Shown: one piece after another, positions 1 through 12,630 of the stretch
Layout: each line of letters begins with the position of its first letter
How positions within the stretch are numbered: position 1 is the stretch's first letter
DNA from: Hormiphora californensis
Lineage: Eukaryota > Ctenophora > Tentaculata > Cydippida > Pleurobrachiidae
NCBI GenBank assembly: GCA_020137815.1
Contig: CM035354.1
Coordinates: 4,792,796 to 4,856,795 of the forward strand
Length of the DNA stretch: 64,000 nucleotides
Reading direction: 5' to 3'
Position numbers and translations under genes: made by a program
The notes under the pieces: generated by a model
Told to the model about the DNA's origin: nothing
Seen by the model: the letters and a program-made list of their open reading frames with translations, nothing else
The model's database searches: none

Positions 1-280
1 TTTGCCCCCCCCCCCCAAAAAAAGACCTTTCTTTGTTCTTAACAGGGCCGGCATTTTTGGGTTTTTGTGCAAGGGCAAAAATTTTTTTTTCTTTTTTTCG
101 TTTTTTGCTGTTTTCTTCGGGTCGGAGGTGCCTGCCGGCACCTAAATTCTGTATCGCAATCTCACTTTATTAGGACTGGGCCGAGGGGATGTCCCAATTT
201 TAAAGGTTTTGTCTGGTTCGGTACTCATCAGAACAGACCCTACTATGCTATAGTGTTCCAGTGTTCCACACAATACCTAC

Positions 281-775
281 CTCCTGTGTGATGCAGATGG
301 AGCCACTGCCCATACCAACACGTAGCCCATCCACCCCAGCATCAATTAGACTCTTAGCCTGGTTAGCAGTCACCACTGAAAATACGGTGTTGTAAGGGGA
401 CTTTGGAGGTGGAAGAGGGGTTTATATTGATTAGTTACCTACTCTATCAAACAGTGCTACCTCATGTATTGAGGGTAAATCTATCGCCCTTGTGTCTTTT
501 TATCAACCCCTCTATTATAAGTTCACTCACCGTTTCCTCCAATGATCTCAAGATCAGGATACATATCTCGAATGTATTTTATCATATTAATCTGGTAGAT
601 ACTGTTTCCTTGGGACGAGTCCTGGAATGGGATGGTTTAAATGAAGACGTTTTTAGTTTGTAAAAAAAAATATTTCCCTGCCCCAAGAACCAGCGAGGCA
701 TGATACATCATTATGATGGCAGTGAAGGATGGTAGTAGAAGAACAGATGATGAAGCAGAGAAGAAGGGATAAAGA

Positions 776-854
<79 letters not shown>

Positions 855-3800
855 AAGAGAGAGAATAAGAGAGAACAAGAGAGAAGTTTGAAATGTTATG
901 TTGAGTAAGGACCCATTTAAACAACCACCCTCCACCAGGTGCTACCTGGACATAACCACCCTGTACCCCCTCTCTGTCCCCTCCAGCCCTCCCACTCCTC
1001 CTCCACCCGCCCTTCTACTCTAAGTGCAGTTACACCATCTTGTGAGCTGTCAGCCTCCATTTAGCATTCTCTCTATCTCACAAGCTAACCTCTATTTTGT
1101 TTCTCAATACCATTTTTTAGTTGTATTAGTTGACAGTTGTACTTATAGTTGTATGAATTCTAACTCAAGTAATGGGAGCCCAAAACTGATTTCTGTTCTT
1201 TTTAGATGTCGCCACTTCTACTTCTGCTGACTCTGACGTTACCATGGTTACCTAGTGGTCAACTAGCAACCAGTAACCATAGCAACATTGGAAACAGAAG
1301 ATTCTCGGATATATCCGTACTCCGGATTCCCGTTGACGTTCCAATAACTCTGAATCCATTCTACCCAAAAGGGAGCCTTATGTATTTTGAGTTTGAACAT
1401 ACGGGTACATCCTCCCAACCCATTGGGTACCATCTTGGGGGTGCATCCTACCGTTACCATGGTGATGGTGGTGACCATGACTTCAATCCTGGCAAGGATG
1501 ATGACAGGGAGCAAGATGGGGCTGTATTGAAGGTCCAGTTCAGGAATGATGGTGGCACTACATTTGCAGAACTGGTGATAACACATAGTGGGGTGGAAGA
1601 TGGAAAGTGGGCTGAAGTTAAGATTGTAGAGGTGGAGGGGGAGATTCGGGAGAAGACTTGTTCCTACAAATCAGAGGATACCCTGTTTACTGATCTACAA
1701 GTGTGTGAATACCTTGCTCGACCTTGCAGGCCCCTCCCGAAAGGAGTTGTGCAAGAGGAACACAGAGGGGCACGACATACCCAATATCAATGCTCGACCC
1801 TCTCTTACAAATATTGTAAACATGGGGTTAGAAAATAAAACCGTTCATCACGCTAACAATGATAACTTCCACCAGTTGATAATAGGGAACGATGACCATG
1901 GAGCACAACAGGGTATCTGGCTAACCAAACAAGATGGAAGCACTTCACTGGACCTGATTGGTAGCGACTTTCTGGTATGTAAAGCAGGGGGTTCCTGGGA
2001 TACCTGGAAAGGAGCCATTAATGGACGTAGTGTGGACAATGCTGTGATGGAGCTGACAGGGGATCGACCTGGATATGAGGTCTACTACAAGGTCACCGCT
2101 AACGATGGTAAGGGGGAGGGAGACTCTGTTAAAACGTCGCGTGTTGCTCCTTCATAAAACCATCCATCCCTTCCAGATTACTGTACAGATATGGATCCAT
2201 CCTGGGAACACGTCAAGGAAGACCCTGATCAGCCGAGACTGCCAGTCAAAGAGAGTGGCCGTGTTTGGCTGATATGTGACGAGGGATACTTTAACTACGG
2301 TGCGGGGGAGGTGGTGTGTAGAGGAGGGAACGTGTATGATAGGGCACCCAAATGCAGGGCAACAGGTAACATAATGGTAACAAAATGGTAACTATGGTAA
2401 CGGGGGAGGGATAACACCATGGTAAAAGGGGAGGGATAACAGAATGGTAACTATGGTATAGTGGAAGGGATAACAGAATGGTAACCATGGTAACTATGGT
2501 AGGATAAAACCATGGTAACTGTGCTGGGAGAGCAGTTATCATGGTCCCGATTTGCTGAAAAGCGTGTTGGGAACTTTTTGGAATGTTGATGTGATCTCTC
2601 TTTGTAGTAGGCTGACACACGTGCAGTCGATTCACGTGTTTCTCGATATTATATTGACACACACGGGGGAGGAGGGTGGTTCCTGCGGTCTTCACCCCCA
2701 ACATACAGATAAGATCACAAGAACCTCACACAGGAACTTGACCTGTTGGGAGATCATTAACCACACACAGTGGGCATGGGATCTACCAACATTATCATAT
2801 CTACTTTCCAATTATATCCCCTTGCCCCTATTGGCCTTCATTTCCTTTTGAGCTGCACCGAGAGATAAAAAGCATGCAGTGATATCATTTGATATCAGGG
2901 GTGGATATCGATGAAAAATCCCTCTCTGCCAATCAAAATTAGTGACCCCAGTAAGTGATAATGCTACATATTAATATTGCCACTGCAGTGTTGTGGTGTG
3001 TCTATGTGTTACTTGTCTTGCTCACTATATACTGTCTGTCTCAGCCCCCAAAAATAAACTACTGTCTGTCCCCTTGTGATGATCATCTCGCTAGTTGTGT
3101 GATATCTATTGGTCCCACCCACCTACTAAATCCTATCAAAATCGGATATGCTGATTTTTTGCATTTTTAGGTTTATATTTAGTATTTTAGCACAAATTAT
3201 TGCAGTCACCTAGCCCCTCGTCACCTAACCCTCTCCTTGAGTCGCCTGACACTGTGTCTAAAGTGTGAACATTTCAACCCTCTCCTAAGACCATGGTGTT
3301 GGACAGTGACTACACAATCAGCTCTGTCCGGGTGGTCCGTCCCGAGACAGAGGTCCGGTCTGTCCGCTCTGCCCACCTATCTGGTGGAGGGTGCAGCGGA
3401 TCAGGGTCAGCAGCAGGAGGAGGGTCATCTCGTTTCTACACTTCCTCTATTGGAGGGGCCTCCTCCGGGGTAGCAGCATCATCAGGTAGCAGTTATAGCA
3501 AGAGTGTGACTTCAACCACCAGGACTATTGGAGGTGGTGGAGGTGGTATCTCTATGGGAGGTGGTGGTATCTCTATGGGTGGTGGTGGTGGTGTCTCCCT
3601 GGGTGGTGTTAGTGGTGGGTTCAAGAGTGGTGCTGCCATGTATGGTGGCTCTGCTGCCTCCAATGGAGAGTACTATGTGAAGACTTGCGGAGGAAGCAAC
3701 CGGACTGCTCAGGTATATTGTAACAACTAAATCTTTGTAATAAATATTTCTCGTGATGACCTCTGCTTCAAAATAAACTTCTAACTGACTCTCTAACTAT

Positions 3801-6800
3801 CCAGAACTAATTCTCTAACACTTCCCAGGCACTATCAGCTGGTTTGGGAGCTAAGATAGAGGACAGAGCAGGAAGTACCTCACCAGGTGTTAGTACAGCT
3901 CGTAACAGGATGCTAAGTGATGCTAGCCAGCGCCTACACGAGGAAACAGCCACCATTGTAACCAAGGTATTACACGTTCAATGGTTGCCATGGTAACCAT
4001 GGTTACCAATATGTAGTTGAAACTTGAACTCTCATTGTAACCATGGCAACCCCATAACAACCCCAACCACCCAGGTTATCAGGGAGGACACTAGTGGAAT
4101 GGAGGCAAGGTTGAGGGAGTTGGGAACCATCACTGCCGACCTCCAGGGTGCTCTCAAAACCATCCTGGACCAAACTAGGAACGACCAGGGAACACTGAGG
4201 AACCAGATTGAGGCCTTCTCTGGTGATACAACCATGATAAAAGAGGTCAGAAAACGCCTTTTTAGTTGTCTGTAAAAACATTTCAGTTCAATATTGCCAC
4301 TCTCTCATTTCTCACGACCCCTCCGCTCTGAAAGAACTACAAAGTTTGAATAATTCAACCCTCTTCCAGAGTCTATATGAGTTGAACACCCAGCTGACTG
4401 CCATTAGGACTGAGGTACAGAGTATCACCCAGGAGGTCAGGGTGTGCGATGAGAGGATAGTTACCATTGACAACTCCATCGAGGCTAAGGTACGGGTACC
4501 ACGGTAACCTAGATTCTAGAAGATCCAAAGGAGGGTGTCATGCGTTGCCGTGGAGACATTTCCCTTTCATGAGTAACTTCATATTATATATATATGCCCT
4601 GAGGCATGAGATTTACCCCCCCCCCCCCATTATAGATTTCAGCCCTAAGACAGGAGATGGGAGATCGAGATGTGATCATTGGGCAGATTAGAGAGGAGCT
4701 AGGCAACAGGGATCTAGTTCTGGCTGACCAGGCAAAACAACTACGGTACGAACTTACCAGGGATTGCTCCCTCTGCAAGGGCATGTAGAGATCTTATCTT
4801 CTGTTGACCAGTGCTACAAGAATATATCGAGACGCTCAAACAGTTAAAGGACTACTACAATGAATCTGTTTGATAATGTATTGTTACCCAGATCTTGTTT
4901 ATGTTGTTCTAATTACCTCGTTTATCTGTCTACCACACCAACACAACACTGTGTTATATGTGGTAGCAGTACGAGGCTCAATCTTGTAGATTTCCTGAAT
5001 CTGTGCCTTGTCATTTCAGGGAACTGGAGGAGTGTAGACACTCTCTTTTCCATGCAGAGGAAGCCATCAGAGACAGAGAGAACCAGATCCAGCAGCTAAC
5101 CGAGTCTGTAACTACCCTCACTCAGAGGTGCGAGCAGTGGGAGACACAGACCACCAATCACACTGAGGTATGCGACATTTGACAAAGATCTTACTTACTG
5201 AGGACAAAAAGTGCCAAATCTTTTATATTTGTTATGTTGAATGTTCTAACTTCTAACCCTCCTTTACACCTGTAAAAGACTTTCGCCGTGTGGGGCGCGG
5301 TGAAACAGGGTCAACTAAATCTCTAATCTCACTCCAGGTGATTACAACTCTGGAGAGAGATCTGGATACTGAGAGACAGGGCAGGTTGGCTGGTGAACAG
5401 GAGATATCTAGTCTCCATGGTGCCCTTGCCGAGCTGGAGGATGCACTGGGACAGGAGAGGTCCAAAGCAAACGAGAGGGACAGAGAGATGTACGAGCTTC
5501 ATCAGGTAGACCCTTATTTAAATAGAACGGAGGAAGCCGGAGGGACAATACTTGGATTTTATTGGTCTCTTTTTTTGGAATGTAACTTCTAATAACTCTC
5601 CCTCTTCTTCATGTTACTAGACGATCACCACCCTGGAGACTACAATCACGGAGGAGAGGGGCAGGTTTGAGGGAAGTGGCAGGGAGATCAACCAACTGCA
5701 GGAGAACTTGATGAGGTTGGAGGCCCAGTTAGATGAGGAGAGAAGAGCAAAGGATGATAGGGATAAGGAGATTGCCAATATAACCAGGCAGATTGAGGTG
5801 TTGATGAGGGAGAAGCAGCAGATGGAGAGTGAGAGTGTTCATCTGAAACAACAATACCAGAGTGACCTTGATGCTCTCACCCAGGTAACTAAACCATGTA
5901 AACACCACCAGTTTTGTGGTCCTGGGATTTGCCACCCAGTAAATTTAGGTAGCTGCATGTTGTTCAGATTGCTTGCGGAGTAAAATGGGTGATGTTTTCT
6001 ATTGCTGATAAACCATTGCCAGCACACAGCAGATTATCTGCTAGCCTAGCAAGATTAGAGGGGGGGTACCAGGAAACCACGGGGGTTGTGTTCGCTGTTT
6101 TATTTCTCTCTCTCTGTTACATTCCTTTTAGCAACTTGAACGACTAACGCAAGAGCGGTTTGAGCTTGAAGAGGGCGGAAAACGTGAGCGTCGAAAGAGT
6201 TCCCAGCTGCAAGAAAGCATGACCAACCTGCGAAGGGTAAGGAGGGTATTGTTCTAGTTGTTGTGGTTCCTCAGTTTTGTTGTTCTCTCTTTCCTGGTGG
6301 GGTTCTAGTTATATAATGCTGATATAAATATCACACTCTCAGCTGTTGGAGGAGGAGCAGAGAAAGTCGGAGGAGAAGGAGAGGAAAATCCAAGGATTTG
6401 ATCGTGTCATCAAGGAAACGAGGGAGATGTTCGAGATGAAGCAGTCAGAGTTTGAGATGTTGAAGGAGGAGATTGTGCATTATAAAAACCTGGTCGCAAC
6501 CAAGGAGAAGGAACTGAGTAATCTCACTGTGGTTTTCAACCAAAACATGAACGAAAACAAGAATGAGGTACACACACTTCTACAACAATCCCCGATCGAA
6601 TTTTGGTCCTATCTATAGTATTAAACTGGCAGCATCCTGATCTAAAATAAGCAGAATTTTCAGCATTTTAGTCCGCCAATGTGCTGAAAATTCCTCTCAA
6701 TCATATCAGATACACATGCAGAGAGATTCTTATTCTTGCAGTACTGCAGCAGTGTGAATGAGAGAGAGAGAGAGAGGGGGGAGAGGGGAGGGAGATGGAG

Positions 6801-9800
6801 AATATGTGTTGGTTGGCGCCAGTTGTGCGTAGTGCACCGACAACAGTCTAGAGGGGGAAAGGGGAGATTAGAGAGATTCATACATTACCATTGCAATTGA
6901 ATTGGCTCTCTCTCTCTCTTTTTCAGCGCGACCAGTTCAACCAATCTGCTGAAAATCGTGCTGAAAACTGACCATTTCAACCAATCTGCTGAAAATCGTG
7001 CTGAAAACTGTTGTCGGTGCATTACGCAAAACTGGAACATTCCCCAGCATATTCTGTCTCTCTGTCACACACAACCAGCACATAATATCCCCAGATATCT
7101 CTCTCTCTCACTCTTCAGTCTTTCACATTCACTGCACCACCTATATTTTCAGCAGAATTTTCAGCACATAATATGTAGATGAAATTTTTGAATTGTAAAA
7201 ATCAGCATTCTCGTTAAAAAAATCAGCATCCTGGGAGACATTTCTTTCCAATTGGTTGGCAAATTTTGAATTTTCGAACGGGGACAACAATTCCCTTATT
7301 TTTCCCTTAATCCTCCCCCCTTCTCCCATTGGTTACGAAGTCACCCCTAATCCATGAGCTTGCGCAGAGGAGTAATTTCATTACCAACTTCTACCAACCC
7401 TCTCTAACTCCCTCCCTTATCCCAGGTTGGAACACTCCGTCAGGAGATCAAGCAATTCAAGTGTACTCTCCAGGAAGCCGAGTTTAAACTCAGGGAATAC
7501 CGAGATAATGAGGTCCTCCTCCGAGCTGTTGAGACGACCTCCTCAACCCACACAGACAGGAGTGCTGCAGCAGGTTACCAGAGTCACACCATTAATCAGA
7601 GCAGCAGCCATGGAATGAACACCAGCACTGCAGCACTGACTAGTAAAACAGCCTCTATAAGGAGTGGGTCCCCTGCATGTAGATCACCCTCCCCCACCCT
7701 GGGATACTGCCAGACCCACAAGTCTATTGTGTCCCTGGATTCCAGGGCATCTGTTGGTAACTGTGGCACATCTTGTGGAGGGAATAACCATGGTATTCTG
7801 AATGTGCGGTATTCTGATCCCTGCAAGAAACTTTACCCTACTAAGGAGAGCGCCCTCCAGGTATTTAATATTCAGTGATGTGATGCAAGAAGAAAACCAT
7901 TGGGTTTGACCCAGACATTTTTAATAATTTCTGAGGTGTTTTAACCACCCACCCCCACTGCAGGTTACCAACATGTACCAAAGTAAGAAGGTTAGCAACC
8001 AAGTCAGGCTGTCAGATGAGAGCTTCAGGAAGAACTAAAAACTTACCAAAATAACGACATCTACACCCGCCTGGACGAGCAGTTCCAATCTCTTCTTGTC
8101 TTTCTCGTGGGTACTAATAGCCGCACCGACTGAAAGGGTTGTTGAGCGGTTTCAATAAAATGTTTGGGTTACTAATATTAAATGTATAAAAGTGTGTATA
8201 AATGTATACCTAGCAGTTGTTTGTTCTTGTCTTTGCTTGCAAAGGGATATTCTCGGTTTTTCTTGAGATCAGTACGAGAAATAAGACCCACCAGCTCATC
8301 ATTTTCATTCACAATCGGCAGTTTTCCTGGGCAGGGAGATTATGGTAGAAAGGATTCACAGCTAAAGATTGATATCCCATTGACGCTTGTCAGAACAGAA
8401 CTAAATTTCCCACGGTTAAGAGCGCGCGTTCAACAAATGCAAAGACGCCGCGCGAGTGATATTGTGTAACTGTCACCGCGTGCTCCAAACAAGACGAGCT
8501 TCCGGTCAGTTATTGGGTTATAAGGGGTCACTCTCTATCGGCACAGCTAAAGTGCGTGTGTGAACATTTTTAGCGAAATCCCAAGGGACTACAAATAGCT
8601 ACTCTCCTACTATATCCAAAACTGTAGATTTTCATTTAAAAAAACCCGCTAATTTACTCGATTCTCATACTTTCTCTTCCCCCTCTCTTTCAGTCATTGT
8701 TTTCACAGGAAGTATATGTTCTAAGTACAAACATCCTGTTACAATACTCCTATACAAACATCTTGGTTTTGGGAATTATAAAACTTATAGAGTAGGTCTA
8801 GGTATAATACCAAGAAGTAAGTGACAATCTCCTTCGCCGTCGCGGGGTGCGGGGAAGGAGGGTCGAACAATTACGCAAAGATAACCCTTGTTTTGTTCAA
8901 ACCCTTTATATTTTATTTCATTTATTATTTCTATTTCCTTCATCGGTATTCCCTACCTTTCTTGCTAGCCTGTAGGATTTTGTTCGCTTCGGAGAGGGAT
9001 GTGCCGTGTTTAGCGGTGACCAACTTATCGCGAGGCGTCATGACCTGGTGCAAAGGAGATATCTACTGGGGAGTGGTTAGTACGGTACGTGATAGGTTAG
9101 GGAAGGTGGTTAGATCAGTAAATGGTGGTTAGTAAGGTACGTGATAGGTTAGGTAAGGAGTGGTTAGATCAGTAAATTGTGGTTAGTAAGGCACGGGATA
9201 GGTTAGGGAAGGTGGTTAGATCAGTAAATGGTGGTTAGTACGGTACACGTGATAGATTAGGGAAGGTGGTTAGGGGGAAGAGGATGGAGAGAAACCCTCT
9301 CCGTGAGAGGGTATTTCAAACAGAGCGGCGAATTTATTCCAGAAATTCGGTCACATTTGAGGATGATGTAATTCTTCATTAACGCACTCCCACACTACAT
9401 CCTAATATAAAGTTGATTAGAGGAGGCCCGGTTGTATAAAATACGGCCGGCATATTACAACTGACACATGGCATGTTCCCCCCTACACGTTATAACAGAC
9501 TGAACGTGCTTGTAATATCCATATTGCCTTATTAGGACAATGAGGCAATGGATGAGTGAGTTTTTAATAAAGAATGGATAGGATTCGAGGGGGATGAGAT
9601 AAGCACATAGATGAAGAGTGTCTATTACTGTAATTCTACACACATTTTGGAAGGTTCGGTACAGTCTCTCTCTCTCACACAATGACACTGTCCTAAAGTC
9701 CAGTGGTCTGTGGTGATGTGTGTGCGAGAGAGATTAAATGGGAGAGCGTGTGTATACTGTCATGAATGTGTATACTGCGATTATAGGCCATAGAGAGGTA

Positions 9801-12339
9801 GGATAGAGAGTCTGTATGTGACAGTGCTATGAATTAATTCACACATTGTGATTGTAGCTAAAAGACTAAAGCTCTGCTGCTCTGCATTACTCTAATTCCC
9901 GTATCTCACAGTGCAACACAATGCACGACTTTTCTTTTTCCTTCGCTCACACCACAACATGTTTTGTATAAACAACAGCAAGCAAGAATCACACTCCGTC
10001 CCTGTCTGTTCACTAGATCAAGATGTTTAAAAACTAGCTGAACTTTAGTGATATGATAGATGAGACTAATATAAAGCATGGCAACACTGATATGTTACCT
10101 CTGAGATATCTTGTCCAAAGTCCTCAACAAAATCAATGTCCCTGGAGGTGACCATTCCCATCAGCTTTCCACCCAATTCACCCGTATCTGCGAGGGAGAG
10201 AGAGAGGTAGAGAGAGGGGTTCATTAAGCATAATGGTGAAATACAATATTGATTGAGACTACTGTTCTCAGCTAGGGAGTAGGAGATCGCACGAGAGGCA
10301 ACCTGAACAATTGAACATGCTCCAACGTAGGCTATGGTCTTCATCTATTAATTTTGTCTACATGTGTGAAACATTTGTTGATTTTGTAAAACCTTGTCAC
10401 AATAGTCTACATGTTACCTGTTATTGCCACACCCGAGAACCCGTAAATGTCCTTTACTTTCTTAACATCGGTAATCGTATGTTTGCACGAGAGGACAACA
10501 GGGTCCAAGATAAAACCTTGCTCGAATTTCTGGAATAAAACGGATTGGGAGAGAGACGGAGAGATAAAAAAGGAGAGAGAGGAGACAGGAAAGGAGAAGA
10601 GAGAGATAGAGATTGCATGTAATGTCATTTGTGAAAAAGGAGACACTCTCCCTCCTACAGTAGGGCTCCAAAAGGCAATCCAATTTCTAGAACTTGTTAC
10701 CTAGAAGACACCCCCTGTCTCTTGCAGTTACTGCTGCAGGGGTAACATGGTAATATATCAAGTTCCCTGCCATGTGTTCCTTCAAACTTATCATATATTG
10801 CCTCGCAAAAAGACTCGCATAAAACGAGTCGCATAAAGCGAGTCGCGATAGAAGTTTAATCAACCCTTGTGTTGATGAGGTGATAGAGAAAGAAAGAGAG
10901 TAGATAAACTGGAGAAGTTGAGGCACGATTAAGAGAAGGGGGAGAAGGAAAGTTTGGTGGAGCCTGGTATTGCAGGTGTGTGTATGAATTATGACAGGAT
11001 GCAACCTCATAAATACATTGAGTCCTGTTATTACAGGGCTTCCGTTGTAAGTATGTCTCAACTCTCATTGAACGAAAAAAGAGGAGAATTGAGAGAGGTA
11101 GAAAGAGAGAGAGGAACACGAAACAGATAGAGAAGAAGAATGATACCTTATTACCTTGACTTTCCGGACCTCATCAGCTTGGAACTCGGGGGCACAGTTG
11201 TGGTGAATTATACCAAGTCCTCCCATCAACTGAAAAATGGGGGGTTACATACGTGTATCAAACGGGTAATAAGGGATATTTTCCAAGTATTAATATTATA
11301 CTTCTGATGACAGTATGGCAGGTGGATGTCGTCAATTACATACACACACGCATCAGTTGTTTTACTGTAATTCTCTCTTGCCGTCACGTTCATTTCTCCA
11401 GACACCTTTCTCTCCATCCCTCTACATTTCTCCTCTCCATCCCTCTACATTTCTCCTTTCCATCCCTCTTTCTTTCCCTATACATGCGATGAGTGCCAAT
11501 AAGACTCATATATTGGAACATCTCCAACCGGACTGAGAGAAAGAGAGAGAAAGATTTGTAGTATCTCCATTCCCCCCTCTCTCTTTCTCTGTTCTATTAC
11601 GTGCCGTATATTGCAACTCATTGCCATTTTTTCCTTTCTCCCCGAATCGCACGTGCAATACAATCGCAGTTATTGTCCAGACCACCTCCTTTACTCATCG
11701 CCCGTATTTCCACAAGCTCGCACATTGCACAATACAACCGTGACGATGGAAATAGGTTCTTTGTGATGCATGATTATGGGTTTCACCCAGGTGAGCTATA
11801 GAAGAAGAAGAAAATATCGGGTGTGATACAAAACCGGGGAAACTGGTCCCAATTATAGTACGGAGTATAACAGTCAGGGTTCTGGGTTATCGGAACAAGT
11901 ACGTGTGACATAAGCTCATGTTATTACCCACGTCCCACAGACATGTGTTTGTACATATAATCTTACCGCCATCGCGATGGCCATGCCGCTCTCGGTAACG
12001 GTGTCCATGGGGGAGCTGATGAGTGGTGTGTTGAGGGTCAGCTTCTTGGTGATGGGAGATGACAAGGTCACATCTTTAGAAGAGAAGTCAATATATCCTG
12101 GCAGAATCAGGAAATCATTGTAGGTCAACCCCTCTTTCCCTGTATGGAAAGTGGTGTTACTCTACACAGTCCAAAGAACTTTTCAATTGAATATAAAGAT
12201 GGTATTGACGAATACTAAAAAGATTTTCTAACATGGGTGAATTGTAATGTAACTCATAGTGATGAGTACCTGATACTAAATCGGCAGCTGATATACCGTC
12301 CTCAGGAACGTAATCAGAGAAGTCTTTGTCATCAGCCAT
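281..12339 (-). CDS. IMPDH: Inosine-5'-monophosphate dehydrogenase (3' end outside window)
   Basis: Oxidises IMP to XMP with NAD+, the rate-limiting step of guanine nucleotide synthesis, in the cytosol. Ten exons join in frame with GT-AG sites: 12270-12339, 11967-12139, 11155-11229, 10418-10529, 10099-10187, 8957-9044, 8210-8326, 8047-8129, 531-621 and 281-375. They give 331 residues of a family length near 514. Visible motifs: N-terminal [31 protein letters not shown], the two CBS-domain stretches (for example MVTSRDIDF and [11 protein letters not shown]), then DSSQGNS and the active-site loop [10 protein letters not shown] with the catalytic Cys near residue 327. The CBS domains separate it from GMP reductase. 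I chose the ATG at 12339, in good context (ATGG); an in-frame ATG at 12351 is also possible. The remaining C-terminal exons lie beyond position 1. The intron between 8047 and 621 carries two genes on the opposite strand. Confidence 0.95.
779..850. repeat. (GA)n microsatellite
   Basis: Pure GA run in the IMPDH intron, with interrupted GA to 884. Confidence 0.95.
1206..2851 (+). CDS. Secreted sushi (CCP) domain protein nested in an IMPDH intron
   Basis: I do not recognise a named orthologue. The product starts with a hydrophobic signal peptide ([18 protein letters not shown]), so it is probably secreted or surface-anchored. About 300 residues of unassigned extracellular sequence follow, then a sushi/CCP module (exon 2177-2365) with four cysteines: YC near its start, LIC before DEGY, VVC, and PKC at the end. 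Exon 2 ends at 2107 with a good donor and joins the sushi exon in frame. Between the 1206 frame and the 1730-2107 frame the reading frame shifts by +1 near 1700. A 29-base intron (1701-1729) would not repair the frame, so either one base is extra or splicing differs from my model. A possible last exon (2709-2851) has a hydrophobic C-terminus ([17 protein letters not shown]), but that exon is weak. AATAAA occurs near 3053. The gene lies wholly inside the IMPDH intron on the other strand. Confidence 0.6.
3293..8038 (+). CDS. Glycine-rich-head coiled-coil (keratin/intermediate-filament-like) protein
   Basis: Probably a structural filament-type protein; the exact family is unknown to me. Twelve exons join in frame: 3293-3712, 3829-3966, 4075-4245, 4370-4489, 4636-4745, 5020-5167, 5338-5505, 5621-5884, 6132-6236, 6343-6567, 7426-7860 and 7964-8038. 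They encode about 792 residues. Residues 1-140 are a Ser/Gly head with runs such as [13 protein letters not shown] that recall keratin heads. Residues of about 190-650 are long alpha-helical heptad sequence rich in E, K, Q, R and L. The tail, about 650-792, is Ser/Thr rich. Nearly all introns are phase 0, so exons behave as helical modules. I do not see the intermediate-filament rod-end consensus, so that kinship is only suggested. A stretch at 4812-4868 could code (LLQEYIETL) but does not fit the splice phase and is left out. The stop lies eight bases before an IMPDH exon on the other strand. Confidence 0.8.
6640..7240. repeat. Intronic inverted-repeat insertion
   Basis: This lies in the 858-base intron between exons 6343-6567 and 7426-7860. 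CCAGTTGTGCGTAGTGCACC near 6822 is matched in inverted orientation near 7015-7035 with few mismatches. Motifs of the type CAGAATTTTCAGCA recur at both ends, and CAGCATCCTG occurs directly at 6632 and 7226. It looks like a non-autonomous element. No transposase is seen and the exact ends are uncertain. Confidence 0.5.
6931..7010. repeat. 40-bp tandem duplication
   Basis: Two consecutive 40-bp copies (6931-6970 and 6971-7010) differ at two or three positions. Both contain CCAATCTGCTGAAAATCG. They lie inside the intronic inverted-repeat insertion. Confidence 0.85.
7329..7387. mobile_element. Miniature hairpin element, copy 1 (59 bp)
   Basis: The arms are TTGGTTACGAAGTCACCCC and, inverted, the AGTAATTTCATTACCAA end. 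It is flanked by CTTCTCCCA (7320-7328) and CTTCTACCA (7388-7396), a 9-bp target-site duplication with one mismatch. It lies 38 bases upstream of a 3' splice site of the coiled-coil gene. The same family occurs at 18913, 30410 and 53499. Confidence 0.75.
8154..8159 (+). terminator. Polyadenylation signal AATAAA of the coiled-coil gene
   Basis: The AATAAA lies 116 bases after the stop at 8038 and is the first canonical signal there. If used, the 3' UTR contains the whole IMPDH exon 8047-8129 in antisense. Inferred from position only. Confidence 0.5.
9073..9270. repeat. Minisatellite of about 52-55 bp units in an IMPDH intron
   Basis: About four imperfect direct copies of a unit containing GTGGTTAGTAAGGTACGTGA, TAGGTTAGGGAAGG and TTAGATCAGTAAATG. 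It begins about 30 bases upstream (in IMPDH direction) of the exon 8957-9044. Confidence 0.85.
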
Positions 12340-12489
12340 ATTACAAGTCACCTTATAACAAGTGGTTGGGGTGATGGGTTTCTTTCACATAATGAACAAA
12401 AGCTTTATTATTAACATTATCAAATCTGAATTGACACAATAGTGTACCAATACAATAAAAAAAGTTCAAGAGCACACTCGTCACCCAGA

Positions 12490-12630
12490 TCCAAGAGTGT
12501 ACCACATCCAGAAGAGAACACTGCAAGATGGATGGGAGCTGTCTTCAGTGAAGACAGCTCCCCAATCCCCATCCAAAAGATACCGCTCGTGGAATGGATC
12601 CGTTTCTTCTAGATGTGGTACGCTCTTGAG
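12490..12630. mobile_element. Fold-back element (MITE-like), short copy
   Basis: Inverted arms CCAAGAGTGTACCACATCC (12491) and the matching end GATGTGGTACGCTCTTGA (up to about 12630) surround the central palindrome GAGCTGTCTTCAGTGAAGAC. The arm sequences are shared with the larger element at 13450-13841, so both belong to one family. Confidence 0.75.

Noticed and set aside
1-280. Further IMPDH exon
   Set aside because: I looked for the next expected block after GSICITQE on the minus strand and found none. The sequence reads as intron starting with a GTAGG donor.
1701-1729. 29-base intron in the sushi gene
   Set aside because: It has GT and AG ends but is very short, and removing it does not give the reading frame used downstream.
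4812-4868. Possible extra coiled-coil exon ([17 protein letters not shown]) in the 3293 gene
   Set aside because: Its phase does not fit the donor at 4745, while the exon at 5020 joins that donor exactly. It is kept only as a note.
9073-9270. CRISPR-like array
   Set aside because: The repeats are direct, contiguous and without unique spacers, in a eukaryotic intron. It is a minisatellite.
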